NCBI GenBank assembly: GCA_018064695.1
Contig: JAGHUU010000125.1
Coordinates: 1-11,236 of the forward strand
DNA length: 11,236 nucleotides
Direction: 5' to 3'
Origin: Candidatus Blautia equi
GTDB lineage: Bacteria > Bacillota > Clostridia > Lachnospirales > Lachnospiraceae
Below the pieces are notes generated by a model. That model had not been told where the DNA came from. It did not search any database and saw only the letters and a list, made by a program, of their open reading frames with translations. Position 1 is the first letter of the stretch, and each line of letters begins with the position of its first letter. Shown here piece by piece: positions 1-6,643 of the stretch. A program made the position numbers and the translations under genes.

Positions 1-293
1 CGTCCGCATCCTAAAAGGTCAATGGCGTAAACAGTGTGAGTCTCGCTGAGAGTTTCAATAGTTGATTTCCATTCTTCCGCAGAGGAACCCGGAGTCAGGT
101 CATGGAGAAGAAGGATTGGACTTCCGATACCGGTTTTTGTGTAGTAGATGTTGCCATAGCGCCATTTGTAAGTTTGGCCATCGTCATTTTTATCAAGACG
201 ATCCAGAAGTTCGGTTTTGGTAGTGATGTATTCGTTTATAATAATCATTGTAGCAGCGGTGAAGGCTGCGAATTTCAGAAATTTGTGTTTCAT
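1..293 (-). CDS. Alpha/beta-hydrolase-fold protein, N-terminal part (runs off left edge)
   Basis: Reading the minus strand from the ATG at 293 gives 97 codons with no stop before the window edge. An AAAGGAGG ribosome binding site lies at 310-303, nine bases upstream, and fixes the start. Residues 4-19 (KFLKFAAFTAATMIIN) form a short basic then hydrophobic stretch that could be a signal anchor. The body then looks like the start of an alpha/beta hydrolase: strand PILLLHD (58-64), where HD replaces the usual HG oxyanion-hole motif, followed by SSAEEW (69-74) and AIDLLGCGR (89-97), the strand and turn that in this fold precede the RSDKP-type loop. The nucleophile elbow and catalytic His lie outside the window. 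Substrate cannot be predicted. It is transcribed divergently from parA and shares the parS-containing control region with it. Fold assignment is fairly sure; enzymatic role unknown. Confidence 0.72.
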   Translation of the reverse strand, partial: MKHKFLKFAAFTAATMIIINEYITTKTELLDRLDKNDDGQTYKWRYGNIYYTKTGIGSPILLLHDLTPGSSAEEWKSTIETLSETHTVYAIDLLGCG

Positions 294-322
294 AGCAGGA
301 TACCTCCTTTTGTATGTAGTTT

Positions 323-351
323 ATTATACTAGGGGATAGTCAAAATGTAAA
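323..351 (-). promoter_or_regulatory. Sigma-A-type promoter for the leftward hydrolase gene
   Basis: On the minus strand there is a TTTACA -35 box (351-346), a 17-base spacer and a perfect TATAAT -10 box (328-323). Transcription would start near 316, shortly before the AAAGGAGG at 310-303. This is a prediction from consensus matching only. Confidence 0.55.
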
Positions 352-400
352 TGTAATATGGCTATATGGGTAAATTACAGGCGTGAAAAGTGATAGTATT

Positions 401-428
401 TGAAAATGTTTCACGTGAAACATTTTCA
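401..428. promoter_or_regulatory. parS: parS site 1 (ParB loading site)
   Basis: The 16-base core TGTTTCACGTGAAACA at 407-422 matches the Firmicute chromosomal parS sequence bound by Spo0J/ParB (established knowledge). The symmetry continues outward, giving a perfect 28-base palindrome over 401-428. It sits between the two divergent promoters, about 170 bases before parA. ParB should dimerise over this site, bind CTP and slide away as a clamp. Confidence 0.93.
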
Positions 429-461
429 TGGAAAATAAGAACTAAAAAGACTGAAAAAAGT

Positions 462-481
462 TATGTTTCACGTGAAACATA
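462..481. promoter_or_regulatory. parS: parS site 2 (ParB loading site), abutting the parA promoter
   Basis: A second identical TGTTTCACGTGAAACA core lies at 464-479, within a perfect 20-base palindrome over 462-481. Its centre is 57 bp from that of site 1. The core ends four bases before the -35 box of the parA promoter, so ParB bound or spreading here could affect parA transcription (inference). Confidence 0.93.
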
Positions 482-483
482 TG

Positions 484-512
484 TTGGACAAAAAGGGTAA
501 AAGTGTTATAAT
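484..512 (+). promoter_or_regulatory. Sigma-A-type promoter of the parA-parB operon
   Basis: A TTGGAC -35 box at 484-489, a 17-base spacer and a perfect TATAAT -10 box at 507-512 predict a start near 519. That leaves a leader of about 75 bases before the parA ATG. The -35 box directly follows parS site 2. Confidence 0.7.
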
Positions 513-594
513 GACGTGTAGTGTTTTCGCGGTTTGCGGGGACACGACAATAAGGAGTATAAAAATTATTAATTTTGATGTTGAGGAGGCGTGA

Positions 595-1362
595 ATGGGT
601 AGAATTATTGCTGTTGCCAACCAGAAGGGTGGCGTTGGAAAGTCTACGACGGCGATTAATTTGTCTGCTTGCCTGGCGGAAAAAGGAAAAAGGGTTTTAG
701 CTATTGATATTGATCCACAGGGAAATATGACCAGTGGACTGGGAGTAGATAAGAACGGAGTGGAGAATACTCTGTATGAGCTGCTTTTGGGTGAAGCTGA
801 CCTGGAGGAGACGATTGTTTCCGAAGCTGTGGAGAATCTTGATGTGATCCCATCGAATGTCAATCTGTCCGGAGCGGAGATTGAGCTGATCGAGATGGAG
901 AACAAAGAATTTATTCTGAAGGGTCTGCTGGAGCACGTGGTAGATGATTATGATTTTGTGATCATGGATTGTCCCCCGTCCCTGAGTATGCTGACTATCA
1001 ATGCACTGTCAGCAGCGGATTCAGTGATCGTGCCTATACAGTGTGAGTATTACGCACTGGAGGGTCTGTCACAGCTGATCCATACCATTGATCTGGTTCG
1101 TGATCGTCTGAACGACAAGCTGGAGATAGAGGGCATTGTATTTACCATGTACGATGCCAGAACAAATCTTGCCATGCAGGTCGTAGAAAACGTGAAAGAA
1201 AATCTGGACCAGAGAATTTATAATACGATTATTCCAAGAAATGTCAGATTGGCAGAGGCACCAAGTTACGGTATGCCGGTCAATTTATATGATCCTCGTT
1301 CTACCGGGGCTGAGAGTTACAGACAGCTGGCCGATGAAGTTATCAACAAGGAGAATCAGTGA
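595..1362 (+). CDS. parA: Chromosome partitioning ATPase ParA (Soj family)
   Basis: This 255-residue protein is the normal length for a chromosomal ParA/Soj. It shows the deviant Walker A motif KGGVGKST (residues 11-18) with the signature lysine at 11, DIDPQGN (38-44), and Walker B VIMDCPP (122-128). ATP-bound dimers of this family bind DNA non-specifically in the nucleoid. ParB-parS complexes stimulate ATP hydrolysis, which drives origin segregation; in Bacillus, Soj also regulates DnaA. GAGGAGG at 583-589, five bases before the ATG, supports the start. The gene is the first of the operon, downstream of two parS sites and a sigma-A promoter. Its stop overlaps the parB start by one base (TGATG), indicating translational coupling. 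No truncation or missing key residue is seen. Confidence 0.97.
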   Translation: MGRIIAVANQKGGVGKSTTAINLSACLAEKGKRVLAIDIDPQGNMTSGLGVDKNGVENTLYELLLGEADLEETIVSEAVENLDVIPSNVNLSGAEIELIEMENKEFILKGLLEHVVDDYDFVIMDCPPSLSMLTINALSAADSVIVPIQCEYYALEGLSQLIHTIDLVRDRLNDKLEIEGIVFTMYDARTNLAMQVVENVKENLDQRIYNTIIPRNVRLAEAPSYGMPVNLYDPRSTGAESYRQLADEVINKENQ

Positions 1363-2384
1363 TGGCAGTGAAGAAATCAGGGCTTGGAAGAGGCCTGGAT
1401 GCACTTTTTCCTGATAAGAATTCTCAGGATAAGGTGAGATCAGGACAGGAGAGACCAAAGCCTGAAGTAAAAACAGGGAAAGATTCTGCAGAGAAGATAA
1501 AGCCTGTCAGAAAGCCTGCAGAAAAGAAGACAGTGGAGAAGAAGCCTGAAAAGAAGGCTGAACCGGAAGTAAAGATCATAGAGGTTCCTAAGTATGGGGA
1601 TGTAATGGTTAAGATCTCCAAAGTAGAGCCAAACAGAGAACAGCCAAGAAAGCAGTTTAATGAGGAAGCTCTGCAGGAGCTGGCATCTTCTATCCGGCAG
1701 TATGGTATTATCCAACCACTGCTTGTGTCCGATAAAAAGGACTATTATGAAATTATAGCCGGTGAGAGACGTTGGAGAGCTGCAAAGATCGCAGGTCTTA
1801 AGGAAGTCCCGGTTCTCATTAAAGAGTATACAGACCAGGAGATCGTAGAGATTTCTCTGATCGAGAATATTCAGCGAGAGGACTTAAACCCTATAGAGGA
1901 AGCGCTGGCTTATAAGAGACTGATGGATGAGTTCAACCTGAAGCAGGACGAGATCGCAGAAAAAGTGGCAAGAAGCCGTGTGGCTGTCACCAACTCTGTT
2001 CGTCTTCTGCGTCTGGATGAACGAGTACAGCAGATGTTAAAGGATGACCAGATCACAGCAGGTCACGCAAGAACACTTCTGAGTATTCAGAATGGAGATG
2101 TACAGCATCAGGTTGCACAGAGAATTCTGGATGAGAAGCTCAGTGTTCGTGAAATCGAGAAGCTGGTGAAGAACTATCTGGAGCCGCCTAAGCCAAAGAC
2201 GAAGAGAGCTTCTGATTCGGCGGAGGATGCACAGTTCGAAAGTCTGGAAGAGCACATGAAACAGATCTTCGGAACCAAGGTCTCTTTTAACAGAAAGAAG
2301 AACTATAAAGGCAAGATTGAAATTGAATACTATTCCAGAGATGAGCTTGAGCGAATCATTGATTTGTTCAATTCCATCGGATAA
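1362..2384 (+). CDS. parB: Chromosome partitioning protein ParB (Spo0J family CTPase)
   Basis: The protein has 340 residues when started at the ATG at 1362, eight bases after AAGGAG (1348-1353); a GTG three bases earlier is less likely. The N-terminal GLGRGLDALF (7-16) is the conserved patch that stimulates ParA. Residues 20-75 are a Lys/Glu/Pro-rich low-complexity linker, which makes this protein longer than Spo0J of Bacillus subtilis (about 280). The CTP-binding domain follows, with GERRWRA (134-140) and ENIQRE (168-173). A helix-turn-helix parS-binding region lies near 192-216, and a C-terminal dimerisation region near 290-340. ParB binds the parS sites upstream of parA, closes as a CTP-dependent clamp, spreads, and recruits SMC (family knowledge). 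parA overlaps its start by one base, and the DUF4446 gene begins nine bases after its stop. Confidence 0.97.
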   Translation: MAVKKSGLGRGLDALFPDKNSQDKVRSGQERPKPEVKTGKDSAEKIKPVRKPAEKKTVEKKPEKKAEPEVKIIEVPKYGDVMVKISKVEPNREQPRKQFNEEALQELASSIRQYGIIQPLLVSDKKDYYEIIAGERRWRAAKIAGLKEVPVLIKEYTDQEIVEISLIENIQREDLNPIEEALAYKRLMDEFNLKQDEIAEKVARSRVAVTNSVRLLRLDERVQQMLKDDQITAGHARTLLSIQNGDVQHQVAQRILDEKLSVREIEKLVKNYLEPPKPKTKRASDSAEDAQFESLEEHMKQIFGTKVSFNRKKNYKGKIEIEYYSRDELERIIDLFNSIG

Positions 2385-2393
2385 GAGGTGTCT

Positions 2394-3071
2394 ATGGGTG
2401 AGATGATGAATGGCCTGGGATTCTGGAACGGCCTGCTGATAGTACTCGTGATACTGCTTTTACTCAGAACTCTGGGATACAGCACGAGACTGACCCGTCT
2501 GGAACGTAAGTATAAGATGTTCATGAAGGGCGGAGATGCACAGTCCCTGGAAAAATCCTTTGCCAGAAAGTTCGGACAGATCGACCGATTGTTTGAAGCA
2601 AAAGAAGATCAGGAAAAGGCTTTCAATGTTTTAAAAGGCAGGTTTGACCTGACTTTCAGTAAATACGGCGTTGAAAAGTATGATGCTTTTGATGATGTAG
2701 GCGGTAAGCTCAGTTTTGCGCTGGCACTGCTGGATAGCAATAACACAGGTCTGATCTTAAATGCGGTGCACAGCCGTGACAACTGTTTCCTTTATTTAAA
2801 GGAGATCTTCCAGGGTGAGTCTTATGTCATGCTGAGTCAGGAAGAGGTTGAGGCCCTTCGTAAGGCAGTTAACTTTGAGATTGGCGAGATCGACAGCGTG
2901 GATAAGCTGGATAAACTGGAAAATATCGGCAATACAGCCCGTGCAGAAGCTGCAGAGAAGGCATCTAAAAATGCCAGAACAGAAAAAACAGATCTTCCGG
3001 AGCCGGTTGATACCTCAGACAGACTGATCGACCTGGATGAGCTGGAAGAGCTTGGAAATGAAAATAATTGA
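2394..3071 (+). CDS. DUF4446 family membrane-anchored protein
   Basis: From the ATG at 2394 the protein has 225 residues; an in-frame GTG at 2388 and an ATG at 2403 are alternatives. AGAGGTG at 2386-2390 is the only ribosome binding site and lies very close to 2394. Residues 10-28 (FWNGLLIVLVILLLLRTLG) form one transmembrane helix, with basic residues just after it, so the rest is probably cytoplasmic. A charged helical segment follows (32-85). The conserved DUF4446 core includes KYDAFDDVGGKLSFALALLD (95-114), HSRDNCFLY (126-134) and YVMLSQEE (144-151). Residues 161-225 are a charged, probably disordered tail ending in an acidic stretch. The family sits after parAB in many clostridia, but its function is unknown to me. 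The position suggests a link to chromosome segregation or the membrane (inference). Only nine bases separate it from parB. Confidence 0.85.
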   Translation: MGEMMNGLGFWNGLLIVLVILLLLRTLGYSTRLTRLERKYKMFMKGGDAQSLEKSFARKFGQIDRLFEAKEDQEKAFNVLKGRFDLTFSKYGVEKYDAFDDVGGKLSFALALLDSNNTGLILNAVHSRDNCFLYLKEIFQGESYVMLSQEEVEALRKAVNFEIGEIDSVDKLDKLENIGNTARAEAAEKASKNARTEKTDLPEPVDTSDRLIDLDELEELGNENN

Positions 3072-3120
3072 TTGTTTCATGTGCCAAAAGAGGCATTGGA
3101 AATAGAATGAAGTATATTTT

Positions 3121-3133
3121 GGACCGTGGGTCC
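3121..3133 (+). other. Short hairpin directly before the serS ribosome binding site
   Basis: GGACC, a GTG loop and GGTCC form a perfect five-base-pair stem. The serS Shine-Dalgarno AGGGAGG (3134-3140) starts on the next base. Such a stem could tune translation initiation, but it may be fortuitous. The 76-base DUF4446-serS gap is far too short for a T-box leader, and no T-box core sequence is present. Confidence 0.3.
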
Positions 3134-3147
3134 AGGGAGGATAAGAA

Positions 3148-4440
3148 ATGTTAGATATTAAATTTGTCAGAGAGAACCCTGAAGTTGTAAAACAGAACAT
3201 CCGCAATAAATTCCAGGACAGCAAGCTGGAGCTGGTAGATAAAGTTCTGGAGCTGGACAAAGAGAACCGTGAGATCAAACAGGAGGTTGAGGCACTTCGT
3301 GCAAACCGCAACAAGATCTCCAAAGAGATCGGTAAACTGATGGGACAGAAGAAATTTGAGGAAGCTGAGCAGGTTAAGAAAGAGGTTGCTGCTTCCGGCG
3401 CACGTATCGACGAGCTTTCCGCAAGAGAGAAAGAGGTTGAGGACGAGCTGAAACAGACCATGATGATCATTCCTAACATCATTGATCCATCTGTTCCGAT
3501 CGGTAAAGATGACAGCGAGAACGTAGAGATCGAGCGTTTTGGTGAGCCTGTTGTTCCGGATTTCGAGATCCCATATCACACCGAGATCATGGAGAGCTTT
3601 GACGGTATCGATATGGACAGCGCAGGACGCGTTGCAGGTAATGGTTTCTATTATCTGATGGGAGATATCGCAAGACTGCACTCCGCAGTAATCTCCTATG
3701 CAAGAGATTTCATGATCAACAGAGGATTCACCTACTGCATCCCACCTTTCATGATCAGAAGCAACGTAGTTACCGGTGTTATGAGCTTTGCTGAGATGGA
3801 TGCCATGATGTACAAGATCGAGGGCGAGGACCTTTACCTCATCGGAACCAGTGAGCATTCCATGATCGGTAAATTCATCGACCAGATCATTCCAGAGGCT
3901 AAGCTTCCACAGACACTTACCAGCTACTCCCCATGTTTCCGTAAGGAAAAAGGTGCTCACGGCATCGAGGAGAGAGGTGTTTACCGTATTCACCAGTTTG
4001 AGAAACAGGAGATGATCGTTGTCTGCAAACCGGAGGAGAGCCCAATGTGGTACGACAAACTGTGGCAGAACACCGTAGACCTGTTCCGTTCCCTGGATAT
4101 TCCGGTTCGTACTCTTGAGTGCTGCTCCGGTGACCTTGCTGACCTGAAGGTAAAATCCTGTGACGTTGAGGCATGGTCCCCAAGACAGAAGAAATATTTC
4201 GAGGTAGGAAGCTGCTCCAACTTAGGTGATGCACAGGCACGCCGTCTCCAGATCCGTGTAAACGGTGAGGGCGGAAGAAAATACCTGGCTCACACCCTGA
4301 ACAACACCGTAGTTGCTCCTCCACGTATGCTGATCGCTTTCCTTGAGAACAACCTGAATGCAGATGGTTCTGTAAATATTCCGGTTGCACTTCAGCCATA
4401 CATGGGCGGAATGACCAAAATCGAGAAGAAGGCAAAATAA
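3148..4440 (+). CDS. serS: Serine--tRNA ligase
   Basis: This 430-residue class II synthetase charges tRNA-Ser (and tRNA-Sec where present) with serine via seryl-adenylate in the cytoplasm. The N-terminal MLDIKFVREN and a long charged antiparallel coiled coil (about 28-105) form the arm that grips the long variable loop of tRNA-Ser. The catalytic domain holds TSE (234-236, usually TAE), motif 2 CFRKEKGAHGIEERGVYR..HQFEK (263-286) and SSCSN-like GSCSN (354-358). The motif 3 region is HTLNNTVVAPPR (382-393), where the textbook bacterial sequence resembles HTLNGSGLAVGR. AGGGAGG at 3134-3140 supports the start. Codon use is more biased than in the neighbours, as expected for a highly expressed gene. 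It may be read through from the parAB operon; no separate promoter was convincing. Confidence 0.95.
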   Translation: MLDIKFVRENPEVVKQNIRNKFQDSKLELVDKVLELDKENREIKQEVEALRANRNKISKEIGKLMGQKKFEEAEQVKKEVAASGARIDELSAREKEVEDELKQTMMIIPNIIDPSVPIGKDDSENVEIERFGEPVVPDFEIPYHTEIMESFDGIDMDSAGRVAGNGFYYLMGDIARLHSAVISYARDFMINRGFTYCIPPFMIRSNVVTGVMSFAEMDAMMYKIEGEDLYLIGTSEHSMIGKFIDQIIPEAKLPQTLTSYSPCFRKEKGAHGIEERGVYRIHQFEKQEMIVVCKPEESPMWYDKLWQNTVDLFRSLDIPVRTLECCSGDLADLKVKSCDVEAWSPRQKKYFEVGSCSNLGDAQARRLQIRVNGEGGRKYLAHTLNNTVVAPPRMLIAFLENNLNADGSVNIPVALQPYMGGMTKIEKKAK

Positions 4441-4507
4441 TTGTCCCGGAATCCATTAGATTCTATGGGAAGGGCAAAACCTTTGGCTTCTTCGGAAAGG
4501 TATTTGC

Positions 4508-5389
4508 ATGCATAAATTTCTAAAAGCCGTTGGATTTTCCAAGATTGCAAAGAGAAAAGAGATTCAGGATCTGATCTGCGATGTAGTGGAGCATTCTGAT
4601 GAGAAGATTGTGGTGGAGGATTATCCGGAGGGGCCTTTTGCAGAATACAGAAAGTATTTCAGCGATGACGCCGGTCTGGCTGTGTGCGGTCAGGTGGATG
4701 AAAACCATACTTTCCACGTGGAGTATTACTATCCTTTCTTTGAGGCACTGACTGTGACCACAAAGGAGCGCATCACGGTGGAGCGTCTCATAGACCGCGA
4801 AGCTTATGCGGGAGGCTGTGATGATATGAGAATCGGGATCACCCTGATCTTCTATCTGCAGAATCCGGCGCAGTACATGCTTCAGACCAGAAAAGGTGTA
4901 AGATTCCCTGAAAATATGCCGGTTTCCCTTACCGCCCTGGCAAGCGAAGGAAAGATTCTTTTCCCGGTTCAGAAGGATAAGGAAGCCGTGCGGGTGGATC
5001 AGGAGATGAAGCAGAACAGAAATCATCTGATGGAAGCCGCCAGAAACGGGGATGAGGAAGCCATGGAAAGTCTCACCATGGAGGATATGGATACTTACTC
5101 CATGATCTCCCATCGAATTGTCACGGATGATGTTCTGACAATAGTAGATTCCTACTTTATGCCTAAGGGCATTGAATGTGACCAGTACAGTGTGCTGGGT
5201 GAGATCAAGAGCTTTAGCTTCAGCAAAAACTATATGACCAGCGAGGAACTGGTACTGATGACACTGGAGAGCAACGATATGACCTATGATGTCTGCATCA
5301 ACAGAGCCGATCTTCTGGGAGAACCGGAGGTGGGCCGCCGCTTCAAAGGTGTGATCTGGCTGCAGGGCGATATTATTTACGAAGATTAA
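4508..5389 (+). CDS. DUF3881-like protein of unknown function
   Basis: The 293-residue protein begins MHKFLKAVGFSKI and is preceded by GGAAAGG (4494-4500), seven bases from the ATG. I recognise it as probably DUF3881, a family I associate with Lachnospiraceae; that name is from memory and not verified. It has no signal peptide or transmembrane segment and is acidic overall, with a hydrophobic beta-rich middle (IGITLIFYLQNP, about 115-126). Residues near 160-195 are charged and helical (QEMKQNRNHLMEAARNGDEE). The later part (about 199-290) reads as a second beta-rich unit, with VLGEIKSFSFSKN and a closing FKGVIWLQGDIIYED. No catalytic motif stands out. It follows serS by 67 bases and ends just before a strong terminator, so it may be the last gene of the parA-serS transcription run. 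Confidence 0.78.
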   Translation: MHKFLKAVGFSKIAKRKEIQDLICDVVEHSDEKIVVEDYPEGPFAEYRKYFSDDAGLAVCGQVDENHTFHVEYYYPFFEALTVTTKERITVERLIDREAYAGGCDDMRIGITLIFYLQNPAQYMLQTRKGVRFPENMPVSLTALASEGKILFPVQKDKEAVRVDQEMKQNRNHLMEAARNGDEEAMESLTMEDMDTYSMISHRIVTDDVLTIVDSYFMPKGIECDQYSVLGEIKSFSFSKNYMTSEELVLMTLESNDMTYDVCINRADLLGEPEVGRRFKGVIWLQGDIIYED

Positions 5390-5398
5390 ATAAAAGTG

Positions 5399-5456
5399 AA
5401 AAACAGGGGATATGTTCAAAATTGCAATTGCAAGATGGAACATATCTCCTGTTTTT
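5399..5456. terminator. Strong bidirectional intrinsic terminator between convergent genes
   Basis: The arms at 5399-5417 and 5438-5456 pair over 19 positions with a single G-T position, which is a G-U wobble when transcribed rightward. Rightward, the stem ends in a T-run (5452-5457). Leftward, the A-run at 5399-5403 becomes the U-tract. It therefore serves both the DUF3881-like gene and cytX. The 20-base loop contains a perfect palindrome, TTGCAATTGCAA (5422-5433). Confidence 0.92.
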
Positions 5457-5464
5457 TATTGTTT

Positions 5465-6640
5465 TTACTGTTTCTGTTTTTTAAGAACTGCAGATGCAAT
5501 CATACAGATCACAATGGTGATGACCATATCAGGTAAAGTGTTTCCTACGATGATATCCACATTCATGAGATAACGGTACAGCACAAAGCCGATGACCCAG
5601 ATGATCAGGTTGATCCAGTGGAATTCATCTTTGGAGCGGTCGCTTTTTAAGATGAAGAAATCCGCAATCTGAATGGCAATCATCGGTGCAAATACAGAAC
5701 CGATCAGGTACAGGAAATCCGTGATGTTATCCATAGGATAAACAATGGCGCCGATAGTACCAATGACGGTAACGGCGATGGCAATGGATTTTCCGGAGAG
5801 TTTATCAAAAATGGATTCACTGGAAATACCTGCGGAATAGGCATCCAGAAAAGTAGTTGTTACGGTGGAGAAAACGATGATCAGAAGTCCCACAACACCG
5901 AGACCTGCTTTCACCATAATCTGTGCAATATCATATTCTCCGGTGAGAATTGCAGCACCCATACCAATGATATACATCCAGGTACTGATGAGTCCGTAAA
6001 CAACGGCGCTTACTGCAGTAGCTTTTACCGGTTTTTCAGCCTCTCTGGTGTAATCGCTGATGAGTGGAAGCCAGGAGAGAGGCATTGCAACGGAGAGTTC
6101 CACGGCTGCGCCGAAGCTCATAGCTTCTTCGCTCAGCATGACCACATCACTGCCGTCAAAGAAGATGACTTTACAGAGAATCAGGGTCAGGATAAAGAGT
6201 GCTGCCATGGCGATGGTGTTGATCTTTCCAAGGTTTGTGATGCCGATGAAGATCCATACAATGATAAGAGCACCGATGACCAGCGCCCACACGGCGTGGC
6301 CGGTAGCAATGACACCGTTTGCGGCCAGTGCTCCGTCATAGATCATGATGGCTGTCCAGCCAATGAGCTGCAGTACATTTAATACAGAAAAGAGAAGGCT
6401 GCCCTTCTGACCAAAGCTCATTTTTACGGTTTCCATGGCGCTTCGTCCTGTCTGTCCGCCGATGACACCGGCTAAAAACAGCATCAGGCATCCAATGATG
6501 TGGCCGATGACGATGGCCTGAATACCTTTTGTAAATCCAAGAGGAGCAAAATAGGTTCCGGTCAGGATCTCAGCGATGGATACACCTGCGCCAAACCAGA
6601 TAAGACCGTTTTCAAAAAGGGATGTTTTTTTAGTATTCAT
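5465..6640 (-). CDS. cytX: Hydroxymethylpyrimidine transporter CytX (NCS1 family)
   Basis: The 391-residue protein is almost entirely hydrophobic helices separated by short loops, consistent with the 10-12 transmembrane segments of the NCS1 nucleobase:cation symporter family. WFGAGVSIAEILTGTYFAPL (15-34) is typical of the CytX branch. Other landmarks are GGQTGRSAMETVKMSFG (61-77) near helix 2, QLIGWTAIMIYDGA (91-104), and SWLPLISDYTR (189-199), an NCS1-like helix 5-6 region. CytX proteins recur in thiamine operons under TPP riboswitch control and are the predicted importers of the pyrimidine precursor HMP; here the context fits exactly. The gene is last in the operon. Its ribosome binding site GAGGAGGTG lies inside the last codons of thiD, with only three bases between stop and start, so translation is likely coupled. 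The bidirectional terminator follows. Confidence 0.92.
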   Translation of the reverse strand: MNTKKTSLFENGLIWFGAGVSIAEILTGTYFAPLGFTKGIQAIVIGHIIGCLMLFLAGVIGGQTGRSAMETVKMSFGQKGSLLFSVLNVLQLIGWTAIMIYDGALAANGVIATGHAVWALVIGALIIVWIFIGITNLGKINTIAMAALFILTLILCKVIFFDGSDVVMLSEEAMSFGAAVELSVAMPLSWLPLISDYTREAEKPVKATAVSAVVYGLISTWMYIIGMGAAILTGEYDIAQIMVKAGLGVVGLLIIVFSTVTTTFLDAYSAGISSESIFDKLSGKSIAIAVTVIGTIGAIVYPMDNITDFLYLIGSVFAPMIAIQIADFFILKSDRSKDEFHWINLIIWVIGFVLYRYLMNVDIIVGNTLPDMVITIVICMIASAVLKKQKQ

Positions 6641-6643
6641 GAT

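Noticed and set aside
177..212. EF-hand-like DKNDDG in the hydrolase N-terminal region
   Set aside because: The loop lacks the acidic residue at position 12 and the flanking helices, so calcium binding is not supported.
102..332. Plus-strand open frame over the left-edge gene
   Set aside because: It lies antisense to the alpha/beta hydrolase frame, which has a consensus ribosome binding site, a good promoter and recognisable fold motifs. The plus-strand frame has none of these.
3072..3147. T-box leader before serS
   Set aside because: Many Firmicute aminoacyl-tRNA synthetase genes have one, but this gap is 76 bases and lacks the conserved T-box core. Only a small hairpin is present.
3151..4456. 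Long minus-strand frames opposite serS
   Set aside because: They are mirror frames created by the strongly biased codon use of serS. They have no ribosome binding site and no family resemblance.
4441..4507. Terminator between serS and the DUF3881-like gene
   Set aside because: Short inverted repeats such as GAATC/GATTC occur, but none is followed by a T-run. Read-through looks more likely.
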